This document shows positions 20,141 to 34,104 of a stretch of 64,000 nt of DNA, in pieces. The stretch lies in the NCBI GenBank assembly GCA_002102555.1, contig MCFL01000036.1:186001-250000 (forward strand). The letters are read 5' to 3'. A model generated the notes under the pieces. That model made no database searches, had not been told where the DNA came from, and saw only the letters and a list, made by a program, of their open reading frames with translations. Source of the DNA: Catenaria anguillulae PL171 (taxonomy: Eukaryota > Blastocladiomycota > Blastocladiomycetes > Blastocladiales > Catenariaceae). Each line of letters begins with the position of its first letter. The stretch's first letter is position 1. Made by a program: the position numbers and the translations under genes.

Positions 20141-22373
20141 ATGCTCACCGAAGACCTCGTCCTCGCCATCCTCACCACAGCCTTGCGCCTCCGCTTCCCA
20201 TTTGTGCACTCGCGCTCGTTTGGCTGCCGCATGCGAGTTGCCGATGCTACAGCAGCACTCGTTCCGGTCCTCAACGTTGTGCCTCGTTCAATCTGCCCCG
20301 AGCTAACGCATCTGACACTCATGCTCATGCCATGGATCGATTCCGACGTGGCTGCTCGCCTGGGCGACATTTGGCTGTTGGATACTCTGCACACAAAGCT
20401 CACGTGCCCGCCGTGGAATCGGCCCGTGCAGTACACGCTACCAAAAGCATTGAGTGAGCGGGCGCTCATGGGCATGGTCATGTTCTGGATTGGTGGAGAT
20501 GTATGTTGGGTTACCGTACGGGACGACTTGGAGGGTGTGGTGGACGGCGCGTGCGCCAACGGGCACGTCATCGTGGTTGAGTGGTGGGCACGGCGAGGCA
20601 AGGCGCTGGATGACTTGTGCGAGGGGAGTGCGGCTGATTTGCTGAACGTGGCGGCCGTGGCGGGTCATTTGGATGTTGTGGCGGCGTTGTGGCACTTGGC
20701 AAGCGAGCAAGGATGCTTGCGGCTTCTCGATGGGCATGCGACCCTGGCGCGAGTCATTTTGGCTGATCGGATACATGTTCTGGAATGGGTTTTGGATCAG
20801 GTCGAGGGTAGCGGCATTGGAATCAGTGAGTCTGAAGTGACAGGCGCATTCATGGCTGCGGCCGCCGTGGGCCATCAGCAAGCATTGCAAGTCTTGCTGG
20901 ATCGATTTGGGGCGGCGCTCTTCACGCCGGCCGTTGCCGCGTTTGCCTGTGCCGGCGGATCCGTCACATTTGTGGAATGGTGTGCATCCAAAGTCGAGGC
21001 AAATGCAACCGTGGCTATCTTCATTCCCCTGCAACTATTACATTGCGTCGGCATGTGGCCATGTGCACATTCTTGACTGGTTGCGCTCAAACAAGGTTCA
21101 AGTGAAGGCCTTTCCATGTGCCGAATACTTGCAAGTTGGGTGGATTGGTGCGTCATGGAATGCGAGCGTTCGAGGCATTGTCTGCATTACTCCAGTCGGT
21201 CGCTTCCCATGATCTCTTGTCGTTGCATCCTCACCTGTGCGCGTGTGCTGCCGGGCACGTTGCTGTTGTTGACTGGTGGTTCGCCTTGTTTGTGAAAGAA
21301 ACACGACCGACCAGTATGCAAGTGTCATGCGTCAAGGTGGGCTCATGCAAGCGACGTGGCGAGCAAGCACGGGCAAGTGTGCATTCTCGATTGGCTCCAT
21401 GTACATCCTGAGCTGCTTGTGGTTTCTCCCAGCGCTTGTTACTCTGGCTTGCAGCACGCGACGGACCATGGCCATGTGGCCTGTTTGGACTGGTGGAAAG
21501 CAAAGTGCGAGCTCACAGGCACGAACATGTATTTCACAACAACGACAGTCCAAGTCTGTCGGGCATTTCTCTGGCCAACGCGGTGAAGCGCGGCCATCAT
21601 CAAGCGCTTGTTTGGTGGTTCCGAAATTGGTCCCAGCAGCCGGGTGGACAATGGCCGACCTGGAGGTACCTGGCATCTGTGCGATTGCGTGAGGTTGATT
21701 AGGGACTCAATTGCGCAGCAGCAGCATGAACTACCAGTGGCGGCCGAGGTCACTCATTTGTTGGGCATGGATTCGGCACTTGACAATCATCTGCCATCAC
21801 GCGTTACCAACCGAATCTCGAGCCAGTTGCTTGGCGAATGTTCAGCCTGTGCCAAGTGGATGTACTTGATTGGATTCTGGGGCACAAGTCGTTGCTTGAG
21901 CACTTGTCATACGGGCGAGGTGCATTGTACATGGACGCCAGTGCCGGTGCCATGTTTGACACGCTCATGTGGTGGATGCAATCGGGACTGGACCTTGGCT
22001 GCTGCAAGATCAAGTCATGGAGTGGATGGAATGGGATCTCGCGGCAACGAGAAACACCTTGTTTTTGGATGCATGCAACAAGGTTGGAATTGTGACGGGT
22101 CCAATTGATTTGGATCGTGTGCTGCCAAAGCTCAACATTCCAGTATTGGAGTGGGCCGTTAAATATTCCCACATGGAGATCAAGTACACGGAAACGGCAC
22201 TTGAAGACGTGACACTCGACGGGCGTGTGCTCGTGCTGGAATGGTGGAAAAAGTCGGGGCTGCCAATCAAGCTTTCGGCAGAGGTACTGGAGAGAGATTA
22301 TTGCGACGATGCAGGTGTCATTGAGTGGTGGATCAAGTCTGGACTCTTGCCTGGCCAGAGGGGCGATTTGTGA
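20141..22373 (+). pseudogene. VLDWW-repeat (ankyrin-like) gene broken by many frameshifts
   Basis: Related to the gene at 38792-40809. The first ~300 residues are open from the ATG at 20141 and begin with an F-box-like helix region (MLTEDLVLAILTTALRLRF), then ankyrin-like repeats with a G-H-x-x-V-L-x-W-W signature (GHVIVVEWWARRG; HVLEWVLDQ). After ~21040 the coding trace hops frames about seven times, in both directions (pieces with GHVHILDWLRSN, GHVAVVDWW, GQVCILDWLHVHPE, GHVACLDWW, VDVLDWILGHK, GRVLVLEWWKKSG). It ends at the stop at 22371-22373. No set of introns explains the hops. A decaying pseudogene is most likely; dense sequence error is the alternative. Confidence 0.6.
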
Positions 22374-22790
22374 GTGTGTGATGAGTGTGAGGGAAACGGG
22401 CCGCGCACCATACCATGAAGCCCATGAAGCACCCGTCATCCTGTAGGGACGACTTGGTCTCGACTTGTGTGTGATTTTCAATTCAACAACTTTCGTATCA
22501 TTGCAGTGCGTCGAGATTTCTGTGAAGGGAATGAGTCACGGCCGCACGTGTGGGTTTGCTTGTGAGGGTTGGCGACGGGTCCGATCGGTGGGATCGGAGT
22601 GGCAGATCGCCGATCACGAACGATGCACGCCCTGCGATGCGATGCGTTGGAGTCATCTGTGCAAACAAATGTTTTTCTGCTCACTTTGAATGTTTGAACA
22701 GGTAGGAGAGTGAAAATTACAGATTTAAACCGAATTAAGGACATAAGTACGGACCACTACCCTCTGAAACCGCTCAATACACTGCCAATC
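22374..22790. other. Intergenic (PFK-2/FBPase-2 promoter region)
   Basis: About 420 bp upstream of the bifunctional enzyme gene. No gene or clear motif seen. Confidence 0.5.
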
Positions 22791-25670
22791 ATGGACTCTG
22801 AGCCCACCATCCGCCTCACGTGCACGACGCCCATCCCCATTTACAACCCTGGCGAATCGCAGTTGCACTCGCATTCGCATTCGCAGGCACACTCGCCCAT
22901 CAGCAGCAACAGCCATTCGCCCTCGCAAAGGCCTGCCAGTGCCAGTGATCCCCCTTCTGTGTCCAATTCCAGCGATATGCTGCAGCACCCGCCTCCCTCC
23001 CTACCGCGCGTGCCCTCGGGCATCTCGCTCGTCCTGCCAACGCACCACCTCTCGTCGCACGCGGCTGCAGGCTCGTCCTACGCCTCTCACGCAGCCGCCC
23101 TCGGCATTCATCGCACGCCCTCGCCCTTGCTGCAGCACCACCATCATCTGTACTTGTCGTCGTCACCCTCCAATTCGGCGCACAGCCACCATTTCCCGTC
23201 GCCCCTCAGTGCCAGCACCAGTGCCAACTTGTGGCAAAATCACCACGATGCAGCCGTCGACAGTCCGGGCATTGATGAGGGAGAAGACGGCGGCCTTGGT
23301 GTTGAGCTGCATCATCATCAGCATCCGTGGAAATCGTTATCAGCTTTGCCGAGTTCAGCCAATCAGCAGCAGCATGCAACGCCAACTGCATCCTCTCCAA
23401 GCGCAAATCCAAATCGCGCTCGCTACGCGTCGGTGCCATCACGTCCCATCGCAATCTCAACCAACACGTCTTCTTCTTCTTCTTCTTCTTCTTCTTCCTC
23501 CCACCCTCACTCGCAACAATCTACCCCGCATCTGGTGACTGGCTTTGCCCCAACGGCTTCTGGTATGTTCGCATGCATATGTCTCTCTGTGTATCATATC
23601 TTCCGATCCGTCCTCATGCAATCTCATTCAATCTGGACCCCTATCATAGCCTCCCCAACAACCGCCATTCCCGCGCCCACGTCGTCCGCCCACCTCATCA
23701 TCTTTATGGTGGGCCTTCCCGCACGCGGCAAATCCTACATTTCACAAAAGCTCGTCCGGTACCTGACATGGCTCGGGTATCACACCAAAGTGTTCAATGT
23801 GGGCAACCGCCGACGCACCGTTGCTACAACGACCGACACGCCTTCCTCTCCCGACACGCCCAAAGTGGCCGGCCAGGGCGCAACAAGCACGTTTTTTGAT
23901 CCCACAAACACGAGCGCCGCAACGTTGCGTGACCAGCTGGCGCTCGACACGCTCGACGAACTGATTGACTGGCTTCACGCCAACGGCAATGGCAGTGGTA
24001 ACAATGGCAATGGCAATGGCAATGGCAATGGCAATGGCAATGGCAATGTGCTGCCCACCGCGACCAATGGCGGCCCACGCATTGCCATTCACGACGCAAC
24101 CAACTCGACGCGTGCGCGCCGCCACTTGCTCATTTCGCGCTTGAAGGCGCGCCTCCTTGCTTCCGAAACGGCTTGCTCTCCACACCAGCCGCGCATCAAG
24201 TTTATGTTTCTCGAGTCTGTGTGCACCGACCCGCAAGTGATTCAAGCCAATGTGCGCATGAAGTTGCAGTCGCCCGATTATCGCAACACTCCCGCCGACG
24301 TGGCATTGGCGGATTTCACGCAGCGCATGCGCAACTACGAGCGAGCGTACCAGCCGCTGGGCACATACGAGGACCAGCACAAGTGGCCGTATGTCAAGCT
24401 GGTGGATGTGGGCAGAAAGGTGGAGGTGAGTGGATTGCGTGGGTATTTGATGAGTCAGGTGGTGTTTTACTTGATGAATATCAACATTCGGTATGTCGTC
24501 GGAATCGCTGTCCTTTTCTTGTTCTTCTCGTGTTTCAGTGTGTGTGGACCTCACACTCATGTTTGTGTTTGTGTGTTTGCTAGGCATCGCACCATTTGGC
24601 TCACGCGCCACGGCGAATCCTCGTCCAATGTGGCCGGTCGCATTGGCGGCGACGCCACACTGACGGACCGGGGCCAGCGGTACGCCAATGCCCTTGCGCG
24701 CTTCTTTGCAAAAGTGTATGGCGGTGGGGCAGCGTGTGCGCCAAGGTTTGATTCGGCGCAGCCCGGACGCAAGCACAGTGTGGGTGCCGAGGCGATTACC
24801 AAGCGGACACGGTTTGGGACCGCAGTGGGGTGTGCGACACCTGTGCCTGGTGGCGGCCATGACCAAGGCAAGGGAAACGCAAGCGAGGAAGCGGCGAAGG
24901 CCGTAGAGAGGCAAGTCGAGTCTACAGAAGAGGAAGAGGAAGAGGATGAAGAAGAGTACGAGTCTTCGGACGGGGACTATCAGGTCGACGACGTGACCCC
25001 ACCGGCATCGCCGTCGCCAACGTTACCGCTCGACCCAACACCTCCTGTGGCTTCAACACCCCAACAAACACGTGTAAGTGGTAAACGCCGCGCCCTGCCG
25101 CGCATTCCCATCTGGACATCCACTCTGCGGCGAGCTGTCGCCACTGGCTTGCCCATCGCCTCGACCCTGCCGCATCGTATGCCCCTACGCACCCTACGTA
25201 TCCTCAACGAAATCCATTCTGGTGCATTTGAAAACTTGACGCCACTGGAAATCGAAGCCGGGTTTCCCGGTGAAGTGGCCCGGCGCCAAGCCGACAAGCT
25301 GGCCTATCGGTACCCAGGCCTGGGCGGCGAGTCGTACTTGGACGTGATTGCGCGCCTCAAGCCCATGATTGTGGAAACGGAACGCATCACGCGGGATGTG
25401 TGCATTGTGACGCACAATGTGGTGGCAAGGATCATGATGGCGTATTGGTTGGGGGTACCCTGGGAGGACATGCCCAGGTTGGAGGTGCCGTTGGGCGAGG
25501 TGTATGCGATGCAGCCGAGGCCCTATGGGACCGAGGTGGTCCGGTTCCGGTGGGATGAGGAACGGGATGAGATCGTGAGGGTCGATGAGGAGGCGGACGA
25601 GCAGGAGAGGGACGAGGAGGGGCAAGGCGAGGGAGAGCAAGCGAGGCAGAGGGGGGAGAGAATTGAGTGA
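22791..25670 (+). CDS. 6-phosphofructo-2-kinase / fructose-2,6-bisphosphatase
   Basis: Bifunctional enzyme that makes and degrades fructose 2,6-bisphosphate, the regulator of glycolysis. About 899 aa in three exons (22791-23562, 23650-24490, 24584-25670; both donors GTATGT). Residues 1-260 are low-complexity Ser/His/Pro (potential regulatory tail). The kinase domain has Walker A GLPARGKSYISQKLVRYL (~279) and FNVGNRRR, and later ALADFTQRMRNYERAY. The phosphatase domain has RHGESSSN (phospho-His ~547), IWTSTLRRAVATG, LNEIHSGAFENL and the second His in THNVVARIMMAYWLG (~814), so both catalytic His are present. An acidic, low-complexity insert of ~130 residues sits between RHGE and IWTS. A (Gly-Asn) repeat from (AATGGC)n interrupts the kinase domain. 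The N-terminal ATG at 22791 is the first in frame. Confidence 0.9.
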   Translation: MDSEPTIRLTCTTPIPIYNPGESQLHSHSHSQAHSPISSNSHSPSQRPASASDPPSVSNSSDMLQHPPPSLPRVPSGISLVLPTHHLSSHAAAGSSYASHAAALGIHRTPSPLLQHHHHLYLSSSPSNSAHSHHFPSPLSASTSANLWQNHHDAAVDSPGIDEGEDGGLGVELHHHQHPWKSLSALPSSANQQQHATPTASSPSANPNRARYASVPSRPIAISTNTSSSSSSSSSSSHPHSQQSTPHLVTGFAPTASGMFACICLSVYHIFRSVLMQSHSIWTPIIASPTTAIPAPTSSAHLIIFMVGLPARGKSYISQKLVRYLTWLGYHTKVFNVGNRRRTVATTTDTPSSPDTPKVAGQGATSTFFDPTNTSAATLRDQLALDTLDELIDWLHANGNGSGNNGNGNGNGNGNGNGNVLPTATNGGPRIAIHDATNSTRARRHLLISRLKARLLASETACSPHQPRIKFMFLESVCTDPQVIQANVRMKLQSPDYRNTPADVALADFTQRMRNYERAYQPLGTYEDQHKWPYVKLVDVGRKVEVSGLRGYLMSQVVFYLMNINIRYVVGIAVLFLFFSCFSVCGPHTHVCVCVFARHRTIWLTRHGESSSNVAGRIGGDATLTDRGQRYANALARFFAKVYGGGAACAPRFDSAQPGRKHSVGAEAITKRTRFGTAVGCATPVPGGGHDQGKGNASEEAAKAVERQVESTEEEEEEDEEEYESSDGDYQVDDVTPPASPSPTLPLDPTPPVASTPQQTRVSGKRRALPRIPIWTSTLRRAVATGLPIASTLPHRMPLRTLRILNEIHSGAFENLTPLEIEAGFPGEVARRQADKLAYRYPGLGGESYLDVIARLKPMIVETERITRDVCIVTHNVVARIMMAYWLGVPWEDMPRLEVPLGEVYAMQPRPYGTEVVRFRWDEERDEIVRVDEEADEQERDEEGQGEGEQARQRGERIE
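23468..23500 (+). repeat. (TCT)n microsatellite encoding poly-Ser
   Basis: About ten TCT/TTC triplets in the N-terminal tail of the bifunctional enzyme gene, read as a Ser run. In-frame and coding. Confidence 0.85.
23995..24048 (+). repeat. (AATGGC)n hexanucleotide repeat encoding Asn-Gly
   Basis: An AATGGC/AATGGT-type hexamer repeat within the kinase domain of the bifunctional enzyme gene, encoding a Gly-Asn string between two conserved blocks. Likely length-variable. Confidence 0.85.
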
Positions 25671-25915
25671 GTGATGAGCATTTATGTACATATGTTAATA
25701 TACCTTCTGATGCTGTGCCCCAAGTGTTGGAATACCGTATCAAGGTCGGAAGAAGAAGGTTGGACAAGGTTGGACACGGTTTGGACGTTAGGCCGTCGAT
25801 CTGTCGGACATCGCAAACTCAAGCAATCAATCATGTCATGTGAAAAATGTATAACGATTAATGGACAAAAGTTATCAAAAGTACACTGGCATCTCAATGC
25901 AATGCAATTCTCAAC
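25671..25915. other. Intergenic
   Basis: Short AT-richer spacer between two same-strand genes. No gene seen. Confidence 0.5.
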
Positions 25916-28900
25916 ATGACCAACCACTCCTCGCCAATGCATGCCGTCTCCGAGTCAAATGGCAAAGTCACTGCGAGTGAGTCACCCTCCCGCCCGCTCT
26001 TCCAATCCTTGCTACCATCGCGAGCGCTGCCCGCGTCTTTTGCAACACACGGCGCTCTTGCTCCCCAAGCGGGCGGCGGTGGTCTCGCGGGACTGCGCAT
26101 GCGTGCCAAATCGAGGTCGGGCAGCAGCGGGTCGCTGTCACTGTTTGGTCCATCTTCGTCGTCTTCGTCCACGACGTTGGTGAGGCCATCGCAACCGGCA
26201 CCGCAACAGCAGGGTGGCGACGACTCGGCCGCTCCTCAAGCCAAGAAGGAGCCCCCGCACCCGGCCGTCGGCAAGCGCGCAACCAAACCTCCTGCGAAAG
26301 GTCAAGTCCAGACCAATCTGCACATGTTCCAATCCAACGCGGCCTCTACATCTTCTTGCACTGCTTCATCCACTCCTGCCGCATCAGCACCTGCAGCTCC
26401 TGCAGCACCAACATCAGGTAAATCCTACTCCATGTCATCGATCCCCATTCACTTCCCGTTCCCGGCCTATCCGTCTCAACTGCAAATGATGTCCAAGATT
26501 ATTGCCGCGCTCAACAACAAGCAAAACGCCCTGCTCGAGTCGCCCACGGGCTCGGGCAAATCGCTCGCCATCCTGTGCGCGACGCTCGCTTGGCGCCAGC
26601 ACGAGGCGGTGGCCCGCCAAACCAGGTACGAACGGGACATGGCAGAGTGGGAGGCCAAGATGAAGGAGTGGAGCGAAAAGTGCAAGAGGGACAAGGCCGA
26701 GCGGATCAAGGCAAAACTGGCCGAGAAGGAGAGGGAGAGGGAAGAGCGTAAGCAGCAGCAGCAGCAGCAGCGGTTGGCCGGTGGGATCAAGCGTGAGCGG
26801 TCAAAGATGTCGGTCAAGATGGAAGGTGTTGAGGTGAGTGACAGCGACAGCGACGATGATTTTGTTTCGTATTCGACGGCCACCGCGGCGTCGTCTGTGC
26901 GTTCACATAATCCGGCACTTGCAAGTGGGTGGGATGCAACCACACTTCCGGCCCCCGTCGCCAACTCTGCCACCGAGGACAAGAAACCCGCGGTGCCAAC
27001 TGCCGACTCAGAAACGGCATCTGCCCCTCCCGTCCGCCCAACTCTCACTCCGCTTCCAAAGATCTACCTCGCCTCACGCACTCACAAACAACTAGCGCAA
27101 CTCGTGTCTGAACTCGCGGCTACCTCCACCTACCGCCCACGCATGTCGGTACTTGGCTCGCGCCATCAATACTGCATCCACACACAAGTGTGCTCTGCGG
27201 GCGACCGCAACGCCGCATGCGCCGAGGCTGTCGACAAGAACGAGTGCAGGTACTACGAGGGCGCACGCGCGCTCAAGTTGGCGGTAGCGCGCGGCAAGTT
27301 GGGCAACGTGTGGGACGTGGAGGACTTGAAAAGTGCTGGGCTCAAGCAACGCGGGTGTCCGTACTTTGCCGCACGCGCTTTGGCCGATGAAGCCGAACTC
27401 GTGCTGTGTCCGTACAATTATCTCATGGATGCGAGCATTCGTGGGGCCATGAACGTTGACCTTGACGGGGCAGTCGTGGTGGTGGACGAGGCGCATAATG
27501 TAGAGGATGTGGCGAGGGAGGCGGCAAGCATGGAGGTGGATAATGTGGCGCTGACGCAGTGGGAGAAGGAGTTGAAGGATTTGGTCAAGTTTTTCGATGA
27601 GATCACGGACGAGGATATGGTGGCTATGTATCCGAATGGCGCACCAGAGTATCGCAAGTTGCTCGAGGTGGTCGAAGCCGTTCGCGCATTTGTGAGCGAG
27701 GTGGCGGGCGCTGGGTGGCAGAGTGTGGATTTTGAGCGCAAGGTCAATGTGTGCGTTGTCCTTTTCCTTTTCTTTGACTGACAGCTTTTCACTTGTGAAC
27801 TGACCTTTTCTTTGGGGGGTTCCATTCAGAATCAACCCAGATGTCCTCATCCGCCATTTCGCCACACGTAACATCACCCCGGACCAATCGCTTCCGCGCC
27901 TGCACGCTATTCTGCAAGCCGTTGGTCAAGCGCAAGTCGAGCACCGCGACAACAAGATGATTCAGACCGTTTCCGAGCCGACGTACCGCGGCCTGTCGCA
28001 GCTGTACCTCGGGCTCAGCAATGTCATGAACCAAAAGTACACGCAAGATTTCCACGTTGTTGTCATGGAACGTGTGGACCGCGGCGGCGGATCCGGAGGT
28101 GGTGGTAGTGGCTTTCGTGGACGCGGCGGCGGTCGGGGTGGACGCAGGGGAGGTGGGCGGGGAGGCGGCGGGTCGATCGTTGATAGTACGTGCTTCTTGC
28201 GCTTGCTCGGGGTAAACCATAAATGCTAACCCACATTTTACTTTATCATGATAGTGCTCTCGGCATCGCCAACGTCTGAATGGCACCACAAATTTGCCCT
28301 GTGGTGCATGAACCCAGCAGTAACCTTCCGCCCACTCGCCGACTCTGCCCACTCCATCATTCTCACCTCGGGCACGCTGTCGCCCATGGCCACATTTGCG
28401 TCCGAGCTCGGCACCGAGTTCCCGATCCGGCTCGAGGCCGACCACGTGATCCGCAACGACCAATCGCTTGTCGGTATCCTCACCCATGGGCTCGTACCCG
28501 CACACATGTCGGGTGCTCCGCCAATGCACGTGCCGCTCGTGGGCGATTACAAGGGCAGCGAGCGGCTCGAGTACCAGGACGCCGTGGGCGATGCGCTCGT
28601 GGGCATTGCGAGCGTGGTGCCGCATGGCGTGCTGGTGTTTGGGCCGAGTTATGCGTTTTTGGAAAAGCTGGTGGCGAGGTGGAAGGTCACGGGCGTGTGG
28701 GCGGCCTTGGAGAGGGAAAAGGGGACGGTCATGATGGAGCCGAGGGGTGGAAAGGAAGGGGTGTTTGATGAGGCGCTCAAGGAGTTTTACGATGCGGTGG
28801 ATGCGAGTCGAAAGCGGGAGGAGGAGCATGGCGGTGGAGCGGGTGACGGAGTGGTCAAAGGATGTGGGTGCGTTGGTTTTATTCGGTGGTCTTCCTATTT

Positions 28901-30165
28901 TTCGCGTTTGATGTTGATGGGTGCATGTGTTATCTCTTCCCAGGGCCGTATTGTTTGGTGTGTTTCGCGGAAAAGTGTCTGAGGGCATTGACTTTTCAAA
29001 TCATCGAGCGCGCGCCGTCGTTTGTATCGGTATTCCCTACCCTCATGCGTACGCAAGCATTTCTCAATTCGCTTGGTTTTTAGTCATGTCATTGGCTCAC
29101 TCGCTCTACGTTACTCTTTGCAGCAAGGACAAACAAGTCGCCCTGAAAAAGGACTTCAATGATCGTCTTCAACACTCGCGCGGCCTGCTCTCTGGCCACG
29201 AATGGTACAACATTCAAGCGTTTCGCGCGCTCAATCAGGCGCTCGGCCGATGCATTCGCCATCGTGGCGACTGGGGCGCACTCATCTTACTCGACCAGCG
29301 CATGGCAAACCCGCAGTTGCACAAGTCCATCTCAAAATGGGTGCGGCCGCGGCTCGTGGAATGGAGAGATACACAGGTGGCTGTCGGTCAGCTCACGAGA
29401 TTTGTCGAAGCGAGAAGGCGGGCAGATTTGGGTGAGGAGGTGCCGCCGCCATCTGGACCACCAGTCACGGCTGTGCATCAGCAGCACCAGCAGCAGCTGT
29501 CGAATGGACATGCGTCACCACAGGTCATGTTCCAAACACGACCGCCTGCCCCAATGGTGGCCGGTCCGCCCGTGTTTGCGACCCGACCCGAGTCACCCGC
29601 TCGACCTTCATATCCGCCACATCCACCAGTGTACACAACGAGGCAGCCGCCACCGTTGTCGACGCATTCGCCTGCGCGACTGGCCCCACCACATTACCCA
29701 CCTCCTGCCCAGCACCTTCATGAACCAACCACACACTCGCCTCTCGTATCTGGTCCGCTCGCGCGATCCGACACGTTTCCACCGCCTATTCCCCCGCGCC
29801 CGCACTCACCTCACGGGCACTTGCACGCACACCAACTGCACACGGATTCGCCACAGCCGACGCGCCACGACTCGTATACACCCCCAACGACAACGGAAAT
29901 GTACACGGCGCGTCCGCTGCCGCCTGCGAGTGCGCGCTCGCCTGCGGCTGCGAATCCGTACATGCCCGCGGGCGTGTTTCACTTTGCTCGACCATTGCCG
30001 CCGACGTCGCCGTCGCCAGCGTCGAGTCAGGGTGTTGGCGGGACAGCGGCAGACGCGGCGGGTTTACGGGTGCAGCAACAGCAGAGGCAGCATGTGGTGG
30101 ATATGACTGCACAGGAGGATGAGGGCGATGCTTGGTGGGATTTGGTGGCGCAGGGAGGCAAGTGA
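25916..30165 (+). CDS. BRIP1: FANCJ/BRIP1-type Fe-S DNA helicase
   Basis: 5'-3' superfamily 2 (XPD/Rad3-like) helicase for crosslink repair and G-quadruplex unwinding. About 1316 aa in five exons: 25916-27750, 27830-28185, 28255-28867, 28944-29048, 29124-30165. Motifs: Q/I region FPFPAYPSQLQMM and ESPTGSGKSLAILCATLAW (~207-225); a four-Cys Fe-S patch at ~420-481 (QYCIH, NAACAE, NECRYYEG, RGCPYFAAR); VVVVDEAHNVED (~523); WCMNPAVTF and IILTSGTLSPMATF; FGVFRGKVSEGIDFS; QALGRCIRHRGDWGALILLD. The blocks follow FANCJ rather than XPD, CHL1 or RTEL1. Oddities: a Lys/Glu and Gln-rich insert after Walker A (~235-290), a Gly/Arg RGG-like insert (~693-728), and a Pro/His-rich C-tail of ~240 residues. All splice phases close. 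Confidence 0.9.
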
Positions 30166-34037
<3,872 letters not shown>

Positions 34038-34104
34038 AAAATTGGTTCATGTAATAAACACAGGTTAACATATGATATACACAATAGTGGACTATCGGAT
34101 CGTG

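Noticed and set aside
23742-24914. 390-codon antisense frame over the bifunctional enzyme
   Set aside because: Shadow caused by codon bias and the (AATGGC)n repeat.
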